Assembly (NCBI RefSeq): GCF_001044395.1
Contig: NZ_JANU01000053.1
Coordinates: 1-36,131, forward strand
Direction: 5' to 3'
Length of the DNA stretch: 36,131 nucleotides
Origin: Caenimonas sp. SL110
GTDB lineage: Bacteria > Pseudomonadota > Gammaproteobacteria > Burkholderiales > Burkholderiaceae_C
The notes beneath the pieces are model-generated. The model worked only from the letters and a program-made list of their open reading frames with translations. It made no database searches and had not been told where the DNA came from. A program made the translations under genes and the position numbers. Below are positions 15,421 through 22,761 of the stretch, one piece after another (within the stretch, counting starts at the first letter, position 1; each line of letters begins with the position of its first letter).

Positions 15421-17451
15421 TTACAGCGACCACGCGGCGCGTGTGCCTTCGTCGATGGCCCGCACCGCGTCGAGTTCGCTTGCGATGTGGGCACCGCCCA
15501 CGACATCGACTTTCACCCCTTGCGCGATCAGCTCGTCGGCCAGCGTGCGATTGACTTCCTGGCCGGCGCAGATGACGACCGTGTCCACCGGCAGCAGCGT
15601 CGGCTGGCCGTTGACCGTCATGTGAAAGCCTTCGTCGTCCACGCGCTCATAGGTGCAGCCGGTCACCGTCTTGACGCCGCGGCGGCGCAGCTTGCTGCGG
15701 TGGATCCAGCCGGTCGACAGGCCCAGCCGCTCGCCGACTCGCGTGTTGGAGCGCTGCAGCAGCGTCACCGTGCGTTCAGCCTTGGGCGTGTGCATGTCCT
15801 TGAGGCCCGTCTTTGATTCGGGTGAGGTATCGACACCCCAATCCTCGAAAAACTCCTGCGGCGTTTCGCGATGCGACGCGTCGTGATCCGACGTGAGCAA
15901 CTCGGCCACGTCGAATCCAATCCCGCCCATGCCGATGATCGCGACGTGACGGCCGGCCGTCTTGCGCCCACTGAGGATGTCCAGGTACGAGACCACCTTG
16001 ACGTGATCGGAACCCGGGAACGACACATCGCGCGGCAGGATGCCGGTGGCGACAATCACCCGGTCGAACTCGCCCGAGGCGAGCTGTTTGGCCGTCGCTT
16101 GCGTGTTCAGGCGAACATCGACACCGTTGCGTTTGAGCATCTCGCCGAAGTAGCGCACCGTCTCTGCAAACTCCAGCTTGCCCGGCACTTTCATCGCCAG
16201 GTCCAGCTGGCCGCCCAGCACGCCAGAGGCTTCGAAGAGCGTGACCCTGTGCCCGCGATCGGCCGCTTCGCTGGCAGCGGCAAGCCCCGCAGGACCGGCA
16301 CCCACCACCGCGACATTGAGCTTGCGTGCCGGAGGCGGCGAGCGGAACTCCAGCTCGCGGCCCGCCTTGGGGTTGACCATGCAACTCGTGGCCTTCTGGC
16401 TGAACGCGTTGTCCAGGCAAGCCTGGTTGCAGGCGATGCAGGTGTTGATGGTTTGCGGCAGGCCGGCAGCGACCTTCTGAACGAAGTAGGGATCGGCCAG
16501 CAAGCCACGCGCCATCGACACCATGTCGGCATCGCCGCTGGCCAGCATCTCTTCTGCCATCTCCGGTGTGTTGATGCGGTTGGAGATGACGACCGGAATG
16601 CGCACGGCCTTCTTCAGGCGCGCCACGGCAAAACGGAATGCGCCGCGCGGCACCGGGTAGGCAATGGTCGGCACCACCGATTCATGCCAGCCGATGCCCG
16701 TGTTGATCAGGTCAGCGCCAGCGGCTTCGACGGCCTGGGCCAGCGCTGCAATTTCGTCGAAGCTGCAGCCGCCTTCGGCCAGGTCGATGGCCGAGATACG
16801 GTAGTCGATGATGAAGGTGGGTCCTGTGGCTGCGCGAATGCGGCGCACGATCTCCACCGGGAAACGCCTGCGGTTTTCTGCGCTGCCACCCCATTCGTCG
16901 GTGCGGTTGTTGCATCGCTCGGTGGTGAACTGGTTGATGAGGTAACCCTCGGACCCCATCACCTCCACCCCGTCATAGCCCGCAGCTTCGGCCAGCTTCG
17001 CGCAACGCACGAAGTCCTCGACTGTCTGCTCGACTTCTGCGGTGCCCAGGGCGCGCGGCGTGAGCGGATTGATCGGCGAGCGAATGTCCGACGGCCCCAC
17101 CAGGTTCGCAATCTTGGCATTGCGGCCCGCATGCAGCAGTTGCAGCACGATCTTGCCGCCGTGCTGGTGCACTTCGGCCGTCACCTCGGCGTGCTCATGC
17201 ACCTGCGCCGGGCTCACCAGCATGGGCGCACCGGGTTCGATCAGGCCATCTTCATTGGGCGAACAGCCACCGGTGACGATGAGCGCCGCACCACCCCTGG
17301 CGCGCTCGCCATAGAAGGCCGCCATGCGTTTGGCCGGCTCGTCCTGCATGTCGATGCGCGTGTGCATCGAGCCCATGAGGACCCGATTGCGCAGCACCGT
17401 GCGGCCCAGGTCCAGCGGCGCCAGCAAGTGAGGAAATGCATTCGTCGTCAT
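15421..17451 (-). CDS. fadH: FAD/FMN/4Fe-4S oxidoreductase, 2,4-dienoyl-CoA reductase (FadH) type
   Basis: This 676-residue enzyme has the complete FadH layout. An old-yellow-enzyme TIM barrel (about 1-330: LDLGRTVLRNRVLMGSMHTRI, GYDGVEVMGSEGYLINQF) is followed by the 4Fe-4S cysteines C338, C341, C345 and C357 (CxxCx3Cx11C). Then comes an FAD domain with GAGPAG at 384-389 and an NADPH site near 500 (HVAIIGMGGIGFDVAELL). Family members reduce 2,4-dienoyl-CoA to 3-enoyl-CoA; relatives act on trimethylamine, enones or steroid rings. It starts 5 bp after the BadI-like gene and ends 10 bp before the hydratase gene, so is tightly in the operon. Its role is probably ring or chain double-bond reduction. 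Confidence 0.93.
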   Translation of the reverse strand: MTTNAFPHLLAPLDLGRTVLRNRVLMGSMHTRIDMQDEPAKRMAAFYGERARGGAALIVTGGCSPNEDGLIEPGAPMLVSPAQVHEHAEVTAEVHQHGGKIVLQLLHAGRNAKIANLVGPSDIRSPINPLTPRALGTAEVEQTVEDFVRCAKLAEAAGYDGVEVMGSEGYLINQFTTERCNNRTDEWGGSAENRRRFPVEIVRRIRAATGPTFIIDYRISAIDLAEGGCSFDEIAALAQAVEAAGADLINTGIGWHESVVPTIAYPVPRGAFRFAVARLKKAVRIPVVISNRINTPEMAEEMLASGDADMVSMARGLLADPYFVQKVAAGLPQTINTCIACNQACLDNAFSQKATSCMVNPKAGRELEFRSPPPARKLNVAVVGAGPAGLAAASEAADRGHRVTLFEASGVLGGQLDLAMKVPGKLEFAETVRYFGEMLKRNGVDVRLNTQATAKQLASGEFDRVIVATGILPRDVSFPGSDHVKVVSYLDILSGRKTAGRHVAIIGMGGIGFDVAELLTSDHDASHRETPQEFFEDWGVDTSPESKTGLKDMHTPKAERTVTLLQRSNTRVGERLGLSTGWIHRSKLRRRGVKTVTGCTYERVDDEGFHMTVNGQPTLLPVDTVVICAGQEVNRTLADELIAQGVKVDVVGGAHIASELDAVRAIDEGTRAAWSL

Positions 17452-17456
17452 GCGGC

Positions 17457-18248
17457 TTATTCCTTGCGATCGCGCACCGCGCGAAATTGTGGCTTGCGCT
17501 TTTCGCGGAAAGCGTTTGCGCCTTCCTTCGATTCAGCGGTCTGGTAGAACAGCGCCAGTGCTTCCAGGCCCGAGTTGCCGATGCCGCGAATGTTGTCGCT
17601 GTCGGCGTTGAAGGAACGCTTGGCAATTGCCAGTGCGGTGGGGCTTTTTTCCATCAGCTCCGCGCACCACGCGTCCACCGTCTCGTCCAGCTTGTCGTGG
17701 GGAACCACCGTGTTCGCCAGCCCCATCGCCAGCGCTTCGGCAGCGGTGTAGCGGCGGCAGAAGTACCACATCTCTCGCGCTTTTTTCTCGCCCACCACGC
17801 GCGCCAGATAAGCCGTGCCGTAGCCCGGATCGACCGAGCCCACCTTGGGGCCGACCTGGCCGAAGATGGCTTTTTCGGATGCGATGGTGATGTCGCACAT
17901 GGTGGCCAGCACATTGCCGCCGCCGATGGCAAAGCCCTGCACGCGCGCAATCACCGGCACGCGGCTGTCGCGAATCAGTGTCTGCAATTCCTCGATCGGC
18001 ATGCCGGCCACGCCACGGCCTGCGTACTTGCCATCGTGCGAGGACTGGTCGCCGCCGGTACAGAACGCGCGCTCACCAGCGCCTGCCAGCACGATCACGC
18101 CGATGGACGGATCGGCATCCGCATCGCGCAGCGCCAGGATCATTTCTTCGACCGTGTCCGAGCGAAAGGCATTCATGACCTTTTCGCGGTTGATGGTGAC
18201 GCGCGCGACGCCGTCTTTCTTGGTGTAGAGGATGTCGTTGAATTCCAT
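17457..18248 (-). CDS. badI: 2-ketocyclohexanecarboxyl-CoA hydrolase-like (BadI), MenB-branch crotonase
   Basis: This 263-residue crotonase belongs to the MenB/BadI branch. BadI opens the ring of 2-ketocyclohexanecarboxyl-CoA by hydrolysis to give pimeloyl-CoA. Hallmarks recognised from BadI and MenB are GVIVLAGAGERAFCTGGDQS, RVQGFAIGGGNVLATMCD, AIFGQVGPKVGSVDPGYGTA with the active-site Asp, VGEKKAREMWYFCRRY, SPTALAIAKRSFNAD, and a C-terminal LFYQTAESKEG with the conserved Tyr. MenB itself is unlikely because no menaquinone genes are nearby while hydratase, SDR and dehydrogenase genes are. GGAG lies upstream of ATG 18248. I am confident of the branch and fairly confident of the ring-opening reaction type; the exact ring is unknown. 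Confidence 0.87.
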   Translation of the reverse strand: MEFNDILYTKKDGVARVTINREKVMNAFRSDTVEEMILALRDADADPSIGVIVLAGAGERAFCTGGDQSSHDGKYAGRGVAGMPIEELQTLIRDSRVPVIARVQGFAIGGGNVLATMCDITIASEKAIFGQVGPKVGSVDPGYGTAYLARVVGEKKAREMWYFCRRYTAAEALAMGLANTVVPHDKLDETVDAWCAELMEKSPTALAIAKRSFNADSDNIRGIGNSGLEALALFYQTAESKEGANAFREKRKPQFRAVRDRKE

Positions 18249-18283
18249 GGCGTTGTGCTCCGGTTTGTTTTGAGTTGTCGGGT

Positions 18284-19198
18284 TCAAAGAGGGTCCCAGG
18301 TGAAAACATCCTGGGAGCGTTCCAGCGGTGTGAATTGCGCGCGCATGGCGGGCATCGCCTGGTTGGCGATCTTCTCGGGCGTCCAGCCTTCGGCGTTGTG
18401 CACCGAGCGAATAGGCCGAGGCTGCGAAAACAGAAAGATTTCATTGGCCCGCACACCGAAGATCTGCGCGGTCACATCCTTGGCCTGGTCGCTGGCGAGG
18501 TACACGGCCAATGGCGCGATCTTGGCCGTCTCCATGGTCTTTAAGCGATTGACGCGCTCGACCTGGTCGGGCGTGTCGGTCGGGATGCTGCTGATCATGC
18601 GGCTCCACGCAAACGGCGCGATGCAGTTGGAGCGCACGTTGAACTTCGCCATGTCCAGCGCGACCGAACGCGACAGGCCGACGATGCCCAGCTTGGCGGC
18701 CATGTAGTTGGCCTGGCCGAAGTTGCCCACCAGCGCAGAGGTGGAAGTCATGTTGACCAGCGCGCCCCGGTTTTCGCTCTTGAAGTGCGGCGCTGCGGCG
18801 CGCGCCATGAAGAACGAGCCTTGCAGGTGCACGTCGATCACGGTCTGCCACTCTTCGATCGACATGTTGAAGAAGAACCGGTCGCGCAGGATGCCGGCGT
18901 TGTTCACCACGCAGTCGATGCGGCCGTAGGTATCGACCGCCGATGCAACGATCTGCTGCGCGGTGGCCCATGTGGCAACACTGTCGGTATTGGCAATCGC
19001 CTTGCCGCCCAGCGCTTCGATCTCGCTGACAACGCGCTGCGCGGGACCCTGGTCGAGCCCGACGCCCGACAGCGATGCGCCAATGTCGTTGACCACCACC
19101 GATGCGCCTTCAGCGGCCATCGCCAGTGCAATGTCGCGGCCTATGCCGCCACCTGCGCCCGTCACCACCACTACCTTGTCCTGCATCCAGCCTGCCAT
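18284..19198 (-). CDS. SDR family 3-hydroxyacyl-CoA dehydrogenase-like protein (MFE-2 type)
   Basis: This 304-residue SDR has a long nucleotide-binding module (VVVVTGAGGGIGRDIALAMAAEGASVVVNDIG) and an extended insert before the second strand, as in the (3R)-hydroxyacyl-CoA dehydrogenase domain of peroxisomal multifunctional enzyme 2. CVVNNAGILRDR, LVNMTSTSALVGNFGQ and NYMAAKLG keep the Asn, Ser and Tyr/Lys residues. The C-terminal tail (about 235-304: IFGVRANEIFLFSQPRPIRSV, EKIANQ) matches that subfamily. It may pair with the MaoC hydratase to process (R)-hydroxyacyl-CoA. AAAGGAGATGAG precedes ATG 19198; the in-frame extension upstream (TQLTQLTNN) is repeat-derived and is not used. Confidence 0.92.
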   Translation of the reverse strand: MAGWMQDKVVVVTGAGGGIGRDIALAMAAEGASVVVNDIGASLSGVGLDQGPAQRVVSEIEALGGKAIANTDSVATWATAQQIVASAVDTYGRIDCVVNNAGILRDRFFFNMSIEEWQTVIDVHLQGSFFMARAAAPHFKSENRGALVNMTSTSALVGNFGQANYMAAKLGIVGLSRSVALDMAKFNVRSNCIAPFAWSRMISSIPTDTPDQVERVNRLKTMETAKIAPLAVYLASDQAKDVTAQIFGVRANEIFLFSQPRPIRSVHNAEGWTPEKIANQAMPAMRAQFTPLERSQDVFTWDPL

Positions 19199-19217
19199 CT
19201 CATCTCCTTTGTTGTTC

Positions 19218-19253
19218 GTCAATTGCGTCAGTTGCGTCAATTACGTCGATTGC
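19218..19253. repeat. four tandem copies of a 9-bp unit
   Basis: GTCAATTGC, GTCAGTTGC, GTCAATTAC and GTCGATTGC follow one another without gaps in the 64-bp space between the CoA-transferase stop and the SDR start. Each differs from the consensus GTCAATTGC by at most one base. This could be a slippage-prone minisatellite or repeated protein-binding sites. Confidence 0.85.
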
Positions 19254-19262
19254 GCGGTGCGG

Positions 19263-20441
19263 TCAGATCGCGCCCGCGGTTCGCAATGCGGCGACGTCGC
19301 CTGCTGCGAAACCCAGCTCGGCCAATACCGCGTCGGTGTGTTCGCCCAGCGCGGGCACCGGGTCCATGCGCGGATCGTCCTCGCGGTTCATGCCCGGCGG
19401 GAACAGCGCGCGCAACTTGCCGACGGGCGAATCGATTTCGGTCCAGCGATCGCGTGCCTTGAGTTGCGGATGCTCCCATACGCCCTGCATGTCATTCATG
19501 CGCGCGTTGGCAATGCCCGCCTCATCCAGGCGCTCGACGAGCTGCTCACCGGTGAGGCCTTGGAACACGCCATCGACCAGCTGCTTGAGCTCATCGCGCT
19601 TGCCCACGCGCTGCAGGTTGCCCGCATAGGCGGCATTGGTCATCACGTCAGGACGCTTGAGCACCGTGCGGCAAAACGACTCCCACTCGCGCTCGTTCTG
19701 GACGGCCAGGATGACCGTGACCCCATCGCCTGCCGTGAACGGCCCATACGGGAAAATCGCCGCATGCGATGCGCCCGCCCGGACCGGCGGTGCCGCGCCG
19801 TCATAGGTGTAATACAGCGCATAACTGGTCCACTCGGTCATGGCTTCGAGCATCGACACCTCGATGTGCGAGCCCTTGCCGGTGACGCCGCGCCGCAGCA
19901 GTGCCGCCAATATGTTGCTGTAGGCGTACATGCCCGCTGCGATGTCGGCGACCGAGGCACCTGACTTAGCCGGTTCCTGTTCGGTGCCGGTGATGGAGAC
20001 AAGCCCCGCCTCGCTCTGGATCAGCAGGTCGTAGGCCTTCTTGTCGCGGTAGGGGCCGTCGGGTCCGTAGCCCGAGATGTCGCACAGGATCAGGCGCGGG
20101 TGTTTGGCAGACAGCGTTGCCCAGTCGATCCCCAGCCGCGCCGCCGCACCGGGTGCGAGGTTCTGCACGACCACATCGGCCGAGGCAATGAGCGCTTGCA
20201 TCACGTCCTTGCCCTGGGGATGCTTGATGTCGAGCGTGACGCTTTCCTTGGACCGGTTCACCCACACGAAGTGCGATGCAAGCCCGCGCGTGCGTTTGTC
20301 GTAGCCACGTGCAAAGTCGCCGGCGCCGGGCCGCTCGACCTTGATGACGCGTGCGCCCAGGTCCGCCAGCTGGCGGGTGCAAAACGGCGCTGCGATCGCG
20401 TGCTCGAATGTGACGACCGTGAGGCCCTCCAGCGTTCTCAT
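19263..20441 (-). CDS. CaiB/BaiF family III CoA-transferase (second in cluster)
   Basis: This 392-residue acyl-CoA transferase begins MRTLEGLTVVTFEHAIAAPFCTRQLADLGARVIKVERP, the typical N-terminal fold, followed by FVWVNRSKESVTLDIKHPQGKDV and GYGPDGPYRDKKAYDLLIQSEAGL. The probable nucleophile is D166 in SVADIAAGMYAYSNILAAL. It is clearly a different subfamily from the enzyme at 5938-7176. It starts 10 bp after the acyl-CoA dehydrogenase stop, a pairing (dehydrogenase plus CaiB-type transferase) that is frequent in Burkholderiales. In such pairs the transferase probably makes the CoA thioester that the dehydrogenase uses. ATG 20441 is the natural start. Confidence 0.94.
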   Translation of the reverse strand: MRTLEGLTVVTFEHAIAAPFCTRQLADLGARVIKVERPGAGDFARGYDKRTRGLASHFVWVNRSKESVTLDIKHPQGKDVMQALIASADVVVQNLAPGAAARLGIDWATLSAKHPRLILCDISGYGPDGPYRDKKAYDLLIQSEAGLVSITGTEQEPAKSGASVADIAAGMYAYSNILAALLRRGVTGKGSHIEVSMLEAMTEWTSYALYYTYDGAAPPVRAGASHAAIFPYGPFTAGDGVTVILAVQNEREWESFCRTVLKRPDVMTNAAYAGNLQRVGKRDELKQLVDGVFQGLTGEQLVERLDEAGIANARMNDMQGVWEHPQLKARDRWTEIDSPVGKLRALFPPGMNREDDPRMDPVPALGEHTDAVLAELGFAAGDVAALRTAGAI

Positions 20442-20451
20442 GGTGCGTCCT

Positions 20452-21612
20452 TCAGAACGAGCGCGGCAGTCCGAGCACATGCTCGGCCACATAAGACAGG
20501 ATCATGTTGGTCGAAATCGGCGCCACCTGATACAGGCGCGTCTCGCGGAACTTGCGCTCCACGTCGTATTCCGTGGCAAAGCCGAATCCGCCGTGGAACT
20601 GTATGCACGCATTGGCCGCTTCCCATGACACATCGGCTGCGAGAAGCTTGGACATGTTCGCTTCTGCGCCGCAGGGCTGGCCTGCGTCGAACAGCGATGC
20701 AGCCTTGAAGCGCATCAGGTCCGCTGCCTGCAGGTTGACCCAGGCGCGCGCAATCGGAAACTGCACGCCCTGGTTCTTGCCGATGGGCCGGTCGAACACG
20801 ATGCGCTCGCTCGTGTACTTCACCACTTTCTCGATGAACCAGTGCGCGTCGCCGATGCACTCGGCGGCGATCAGGGTGCGCTCGGCGTTCAGGCCGTCCA
20901 AGATGTACTTGAAGCCCTTGCCTTCTTCGCCGATCAGGTTTTCCACCGGAATCTCGAGGTTGTCGAAGAACAGCTCGTTGGTCTCGTGGTTGACCATGTT
21001 GGAGATGGGCCGCACTGTCATGCCCCGGGCCATTGCCTGCTTCACGTCCACCAGAAAGATCGACATGCCGTCGGACTTGCGCGCGACCTGATCGATGGGC
21101 GTGGTGCGCGCCAGCAGGATCATCAGTTCGGAATGCTGCACGCGCGAGATCCAGACCTTTTGTCCGTTGACGATGTAGTGATCGCCCCGCCTGACCGCCG
21201 TGGTCTTGAGCCTGGTGGTGTCGGTGCCGGTGGTGGGTTCGGTCACGGCCATCGATTGCAGCCGCATCTCGCCGGATGCGATGGCGGGCATGTAGCGGTC
21301 CTTCTGCGCCTTGGAGCCGTGGCGCAGCAGCGTGTTCATGTTGTACATCTGGCCGTGGCAGGCACCGGCATTGCCGCCGCAGCGGTTGATCTCTTCCATG
21401 ATGACCGACGCTTCGGCCAGGCCCAGGCCCGAGCCGCCGTATTCCTGCGGCACCAGCGCGGCGAGCCAGCCGGCCTGTGTCAGCGCATTGACGAAGTCTT
21501 CGGGATAGCCCTTTTCTTCGTCGATACGGCGGAAGTAGTCATCGGGAAGCTGGGCGACGAGACCGCGAATCGCGTCGCGGATGTCCTGGTATTGGTCGTG
21601 GGTCCTGTGCAT
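20452..21612 (-). CDS. acyl-CoA dehydrogenase family protein with displaced catalytic base
   Basis: This 386-residue acyl-CoA dehydrogenase has MAVTEPTTGTDTTRLKTTAV and YIVNGQKVWISRVQHSELM in the beta-domain, and ERIVFDRPIGKNQGVQFPIA and CIQFHGGFGFATEYDVERKFRE in the C-terminal helices. At the usual catalytic position (Glu in YEGT) it reads LYQVAPIS, so Q362 replaces Glu. A Glu (E244 in GLNAERTLIAAE) lies where isovaleryl- and long-chain acyl-CoA dehydrogenases carry their base, so activity is still likely. Starts are possible at ATG 21612, ATG 21624 or TTG 21648. I prefer 21612 because the conserved 29-bp promoter block then has the same spacing as at the 28456 gene. It is the first gene of the 15-gene minus-strand run. 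Confidence 0.92.
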   Translation of the reverse strand: MHRTHDQYQDIRDAIRGLVAQLPDDYFRRIDEEKGYPEDFVNALTQAGWLAALVPQEYGGSGLGLAEASVIMEEINRCGGNAGACHGQMYNMNTLLRHGSKAQKDRYMPAIASGEMRLQSMAVTEPTTGTDTTRLKTTAVRRGDHYIVNGQKVWISRVQHSELMILLARTTPIDQVARKSDGMSIFLVDVKQAMARGMTVRPISNMVNHETNELFFDNLEIPVENLIGEEGKGFKYILDGLNAERTLIAAECIGDAHWFIEKVVKYTSERIVFDRPIGKNQGVQFPIARAWVNLQAADLMRFKAASLFDAGQPCGAEANMSKLLAADVSWEAANACIQFHGGFGFATEYDVERKFRETRLYQVAPISTNMILSYVAEHVLGLPRSF

Positions 21613-21645
21613 TTGCCCAAGCATCGTGGGGTGAGCCCGCACTGA

Positions 21646-21674
21646 CAATCGAATTGTTTTGCCGATGATTGAGC
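21646..21674. promoter_or_regulatory. 29-bp conserved block in divergent promoter region (copy 1)
   Basis: The block opens CAATCGAATT, has TTTT at offsets 12-15, and ends TTGAGC. Ungapped, it matches 22 of 29 bases of the block at 28489-28517, which is also between an acyl-CoA dehydrogenase gene and a divergent gene, 33-34 nt from the dehydrogenase start. Within this copy are the dyads ACAAT-CGA-ATTGT (21645-21657) and TTTGC-N10-GCAAA (21658-21677). It is a candidate shared regulator site or promoter. Confidence 0.55.
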
Positions 21675-21719
21675 AAATCTAAATGCGACGCGCGATGCCG
21701 CCGTGGCTTGGAATATCAT

Positions 21720-21744
21720 CGCTTGAATTCAATTCAACCAAGCG
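21720..21744. promoter_or_regulatory. LysR-type operator candidate upstream of the LysR gene
   Basis: TTGAATT-C-AATTCAA (21723-21737) is a perfect 15-bp dyad containing a T-N11-A LysR motif (T21724 to A21736). It is flanked by a second inverted pair CGCTTG (21720-21725) and CAAGCG (21739-21744). It lies about 34 bp before the regulator's start, a typical autoregulatory and divergent-activation position. Confidence 0.55.
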
Positions 21745-21777
21745 CTTGCACACCAAGCCGGGCACTCGTTACAAGCC

Positions 21778-22761
21778 ATGAGGGATATGCCTCCCCTGAA
21801 TGCGCTGCGGTCGTTCATCTCGACGGCCCGCCATCTCAGCGCCACCAAAGCCGCCGCCGAGCTCCACGTCACGTTGGGCGCGGTGAGCCATCAATTGCGC
21901 GCCCTCGAGGAATTCCTGGGTGTCGACCTGTTTGTGCGCGGCCATCGGCAGTTGACGCTGACCGAGGCAGGCGAGCGCTACTTTCGCGATGTGTCTGCCG
22001 CGTTCGATTCGATCCGTGCCGCCACCACGCTGCTGGTGGAGCCCGCCAACAAGGAAATGCTCAAGATCCGCGCGTACACGACGTTCTCGCTGCGCTGGCT
22101 GATCCCGCGCCTGTCGAGCTTCTATGCGCAGAACCGGTCGGTGGAACTGGTGCTGTCGACCAGCAATGACCCGGTTGATTTCAGCCGCGAGAAGATCGAC
22201 TTTGCGATTCGACTGGGCGTTGGGCAGTGGCCGGGCGCGCTTGCAGAGAAGCTGATCCCCAATATCGTCGCGCCGGTGTGCAGCCCCGCGCTGCTCGCGC
22301 GCGGCCCGGCGGTGAACGAGCCCAAGGACCTGATGCGGCATGTGCTGCTGCAATCGACCTGGCCTGAGCGGCGCGACGACTGGCCCGCCTGGCTCGCGGC
22401 GCAAGGCGTTCCGGCGCTGGATGATTTCAGCTTTCTGTACTTTGAAAGCTCGGCCTTGAGCTACCAGGCCGCGCTGGAGGGCCAGGGCTTTGCGATGGCG
22501 CAGATGGCGCTGGTGCGCGATGACATTGCGGCGGGCCGGCTCGTGTGCCCGTTCGACCGATACCTCGATCGCGGTGAGTTCACGTACTACCTGATCTACC
22601 CGGAGAGCCGGCGGCTGACGCCGCAGATGAAGATTTTTCGGGACTGGTTGCGGGCGCAGTGTGAAGCGTTCAACGAGGGTAGTACTTCAACTCCCAGTTC
22701 TGCGCCCCCGTCCGCGCGGTCGCGAAAAAGCGCCTCATCATCGGATCCTCAGGATCAATAG
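21778..22761 (+). CDS. LysR family transcriptional regulator, GcvA-like
   Basis: This 327-residue LTTR begins MRDMPPLNALRSFISTARHLSATKAAAELHVTLGAVSHQLRALEEFLG, the N-terminal winged helix-turn-helix with the PPLNALR start typical of the GcvA group. An effector-binding domain follows, with LSRFYAQ-type segments, FAIRLGVGQWPG and FESSALSYQAALEGQGFAMAQMAL. It is divergent from the 15-gene catabolic run and probably activates it in response to an acyl-CoA or acid. After about residue 300 there is an unusual Ser/Pro-rich tail (STSTPSSAPPSARSRKSASS), and the stop lies 7 bp inside the 3' end of the convergent RGS-like gene. This suggests the 3' end was rewritten when that gene arrived. Confidence 0.94.
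   Translation: MRDMPPLNALRSFISTARHLSATKAAAELHVTLGAVSHQLRALEEFLGVDLFVRGHRQLTLTEAGERYFRDVSAAFDSIRAATTLLVEPANKEMLKIRAYTTFSLRWLIPRLSSFYAQNRSVELVLSTSNDPVDFSREKIDFAIRLGVGQWPGALAEKLIPNIVAPVCSPALLARGPAVNEPKDLMRHVLLQSTWPERRDDWPAWLAAQGVPALDDFSFLYFESSALSYQAALEGQGFAMAQMALVRDDIAAGRLVCPFDRYLDRGEFTYYLIYPESRRLTPQMKIFRDWLRAQCEAFNEGSTSTPSSAPPSARSRKSASSSDPQDQ

Noticed and set aside
15871..17547. 558-residue plus-strand open frame
   Set aside because: It is antisense to the FadH-type enzyme, His/Arg-rich without any recognisable domain.
17457..18248. Naming the BadI-like protein as MenB (naphthoate synthase)
   Set aside because: The sequence is closer to BadI as I recall it (CTGGDQS, GNVLATMCD) and no other menaquinone gene is near; the context is acyl-CoA catabolism.
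21613..21648. Using TTG 21648 as start of the acyl-CoA dehydrogenase
   Set aside because: It would put the first codon inside the conserved 29-bp block and adds residues without family similarity.
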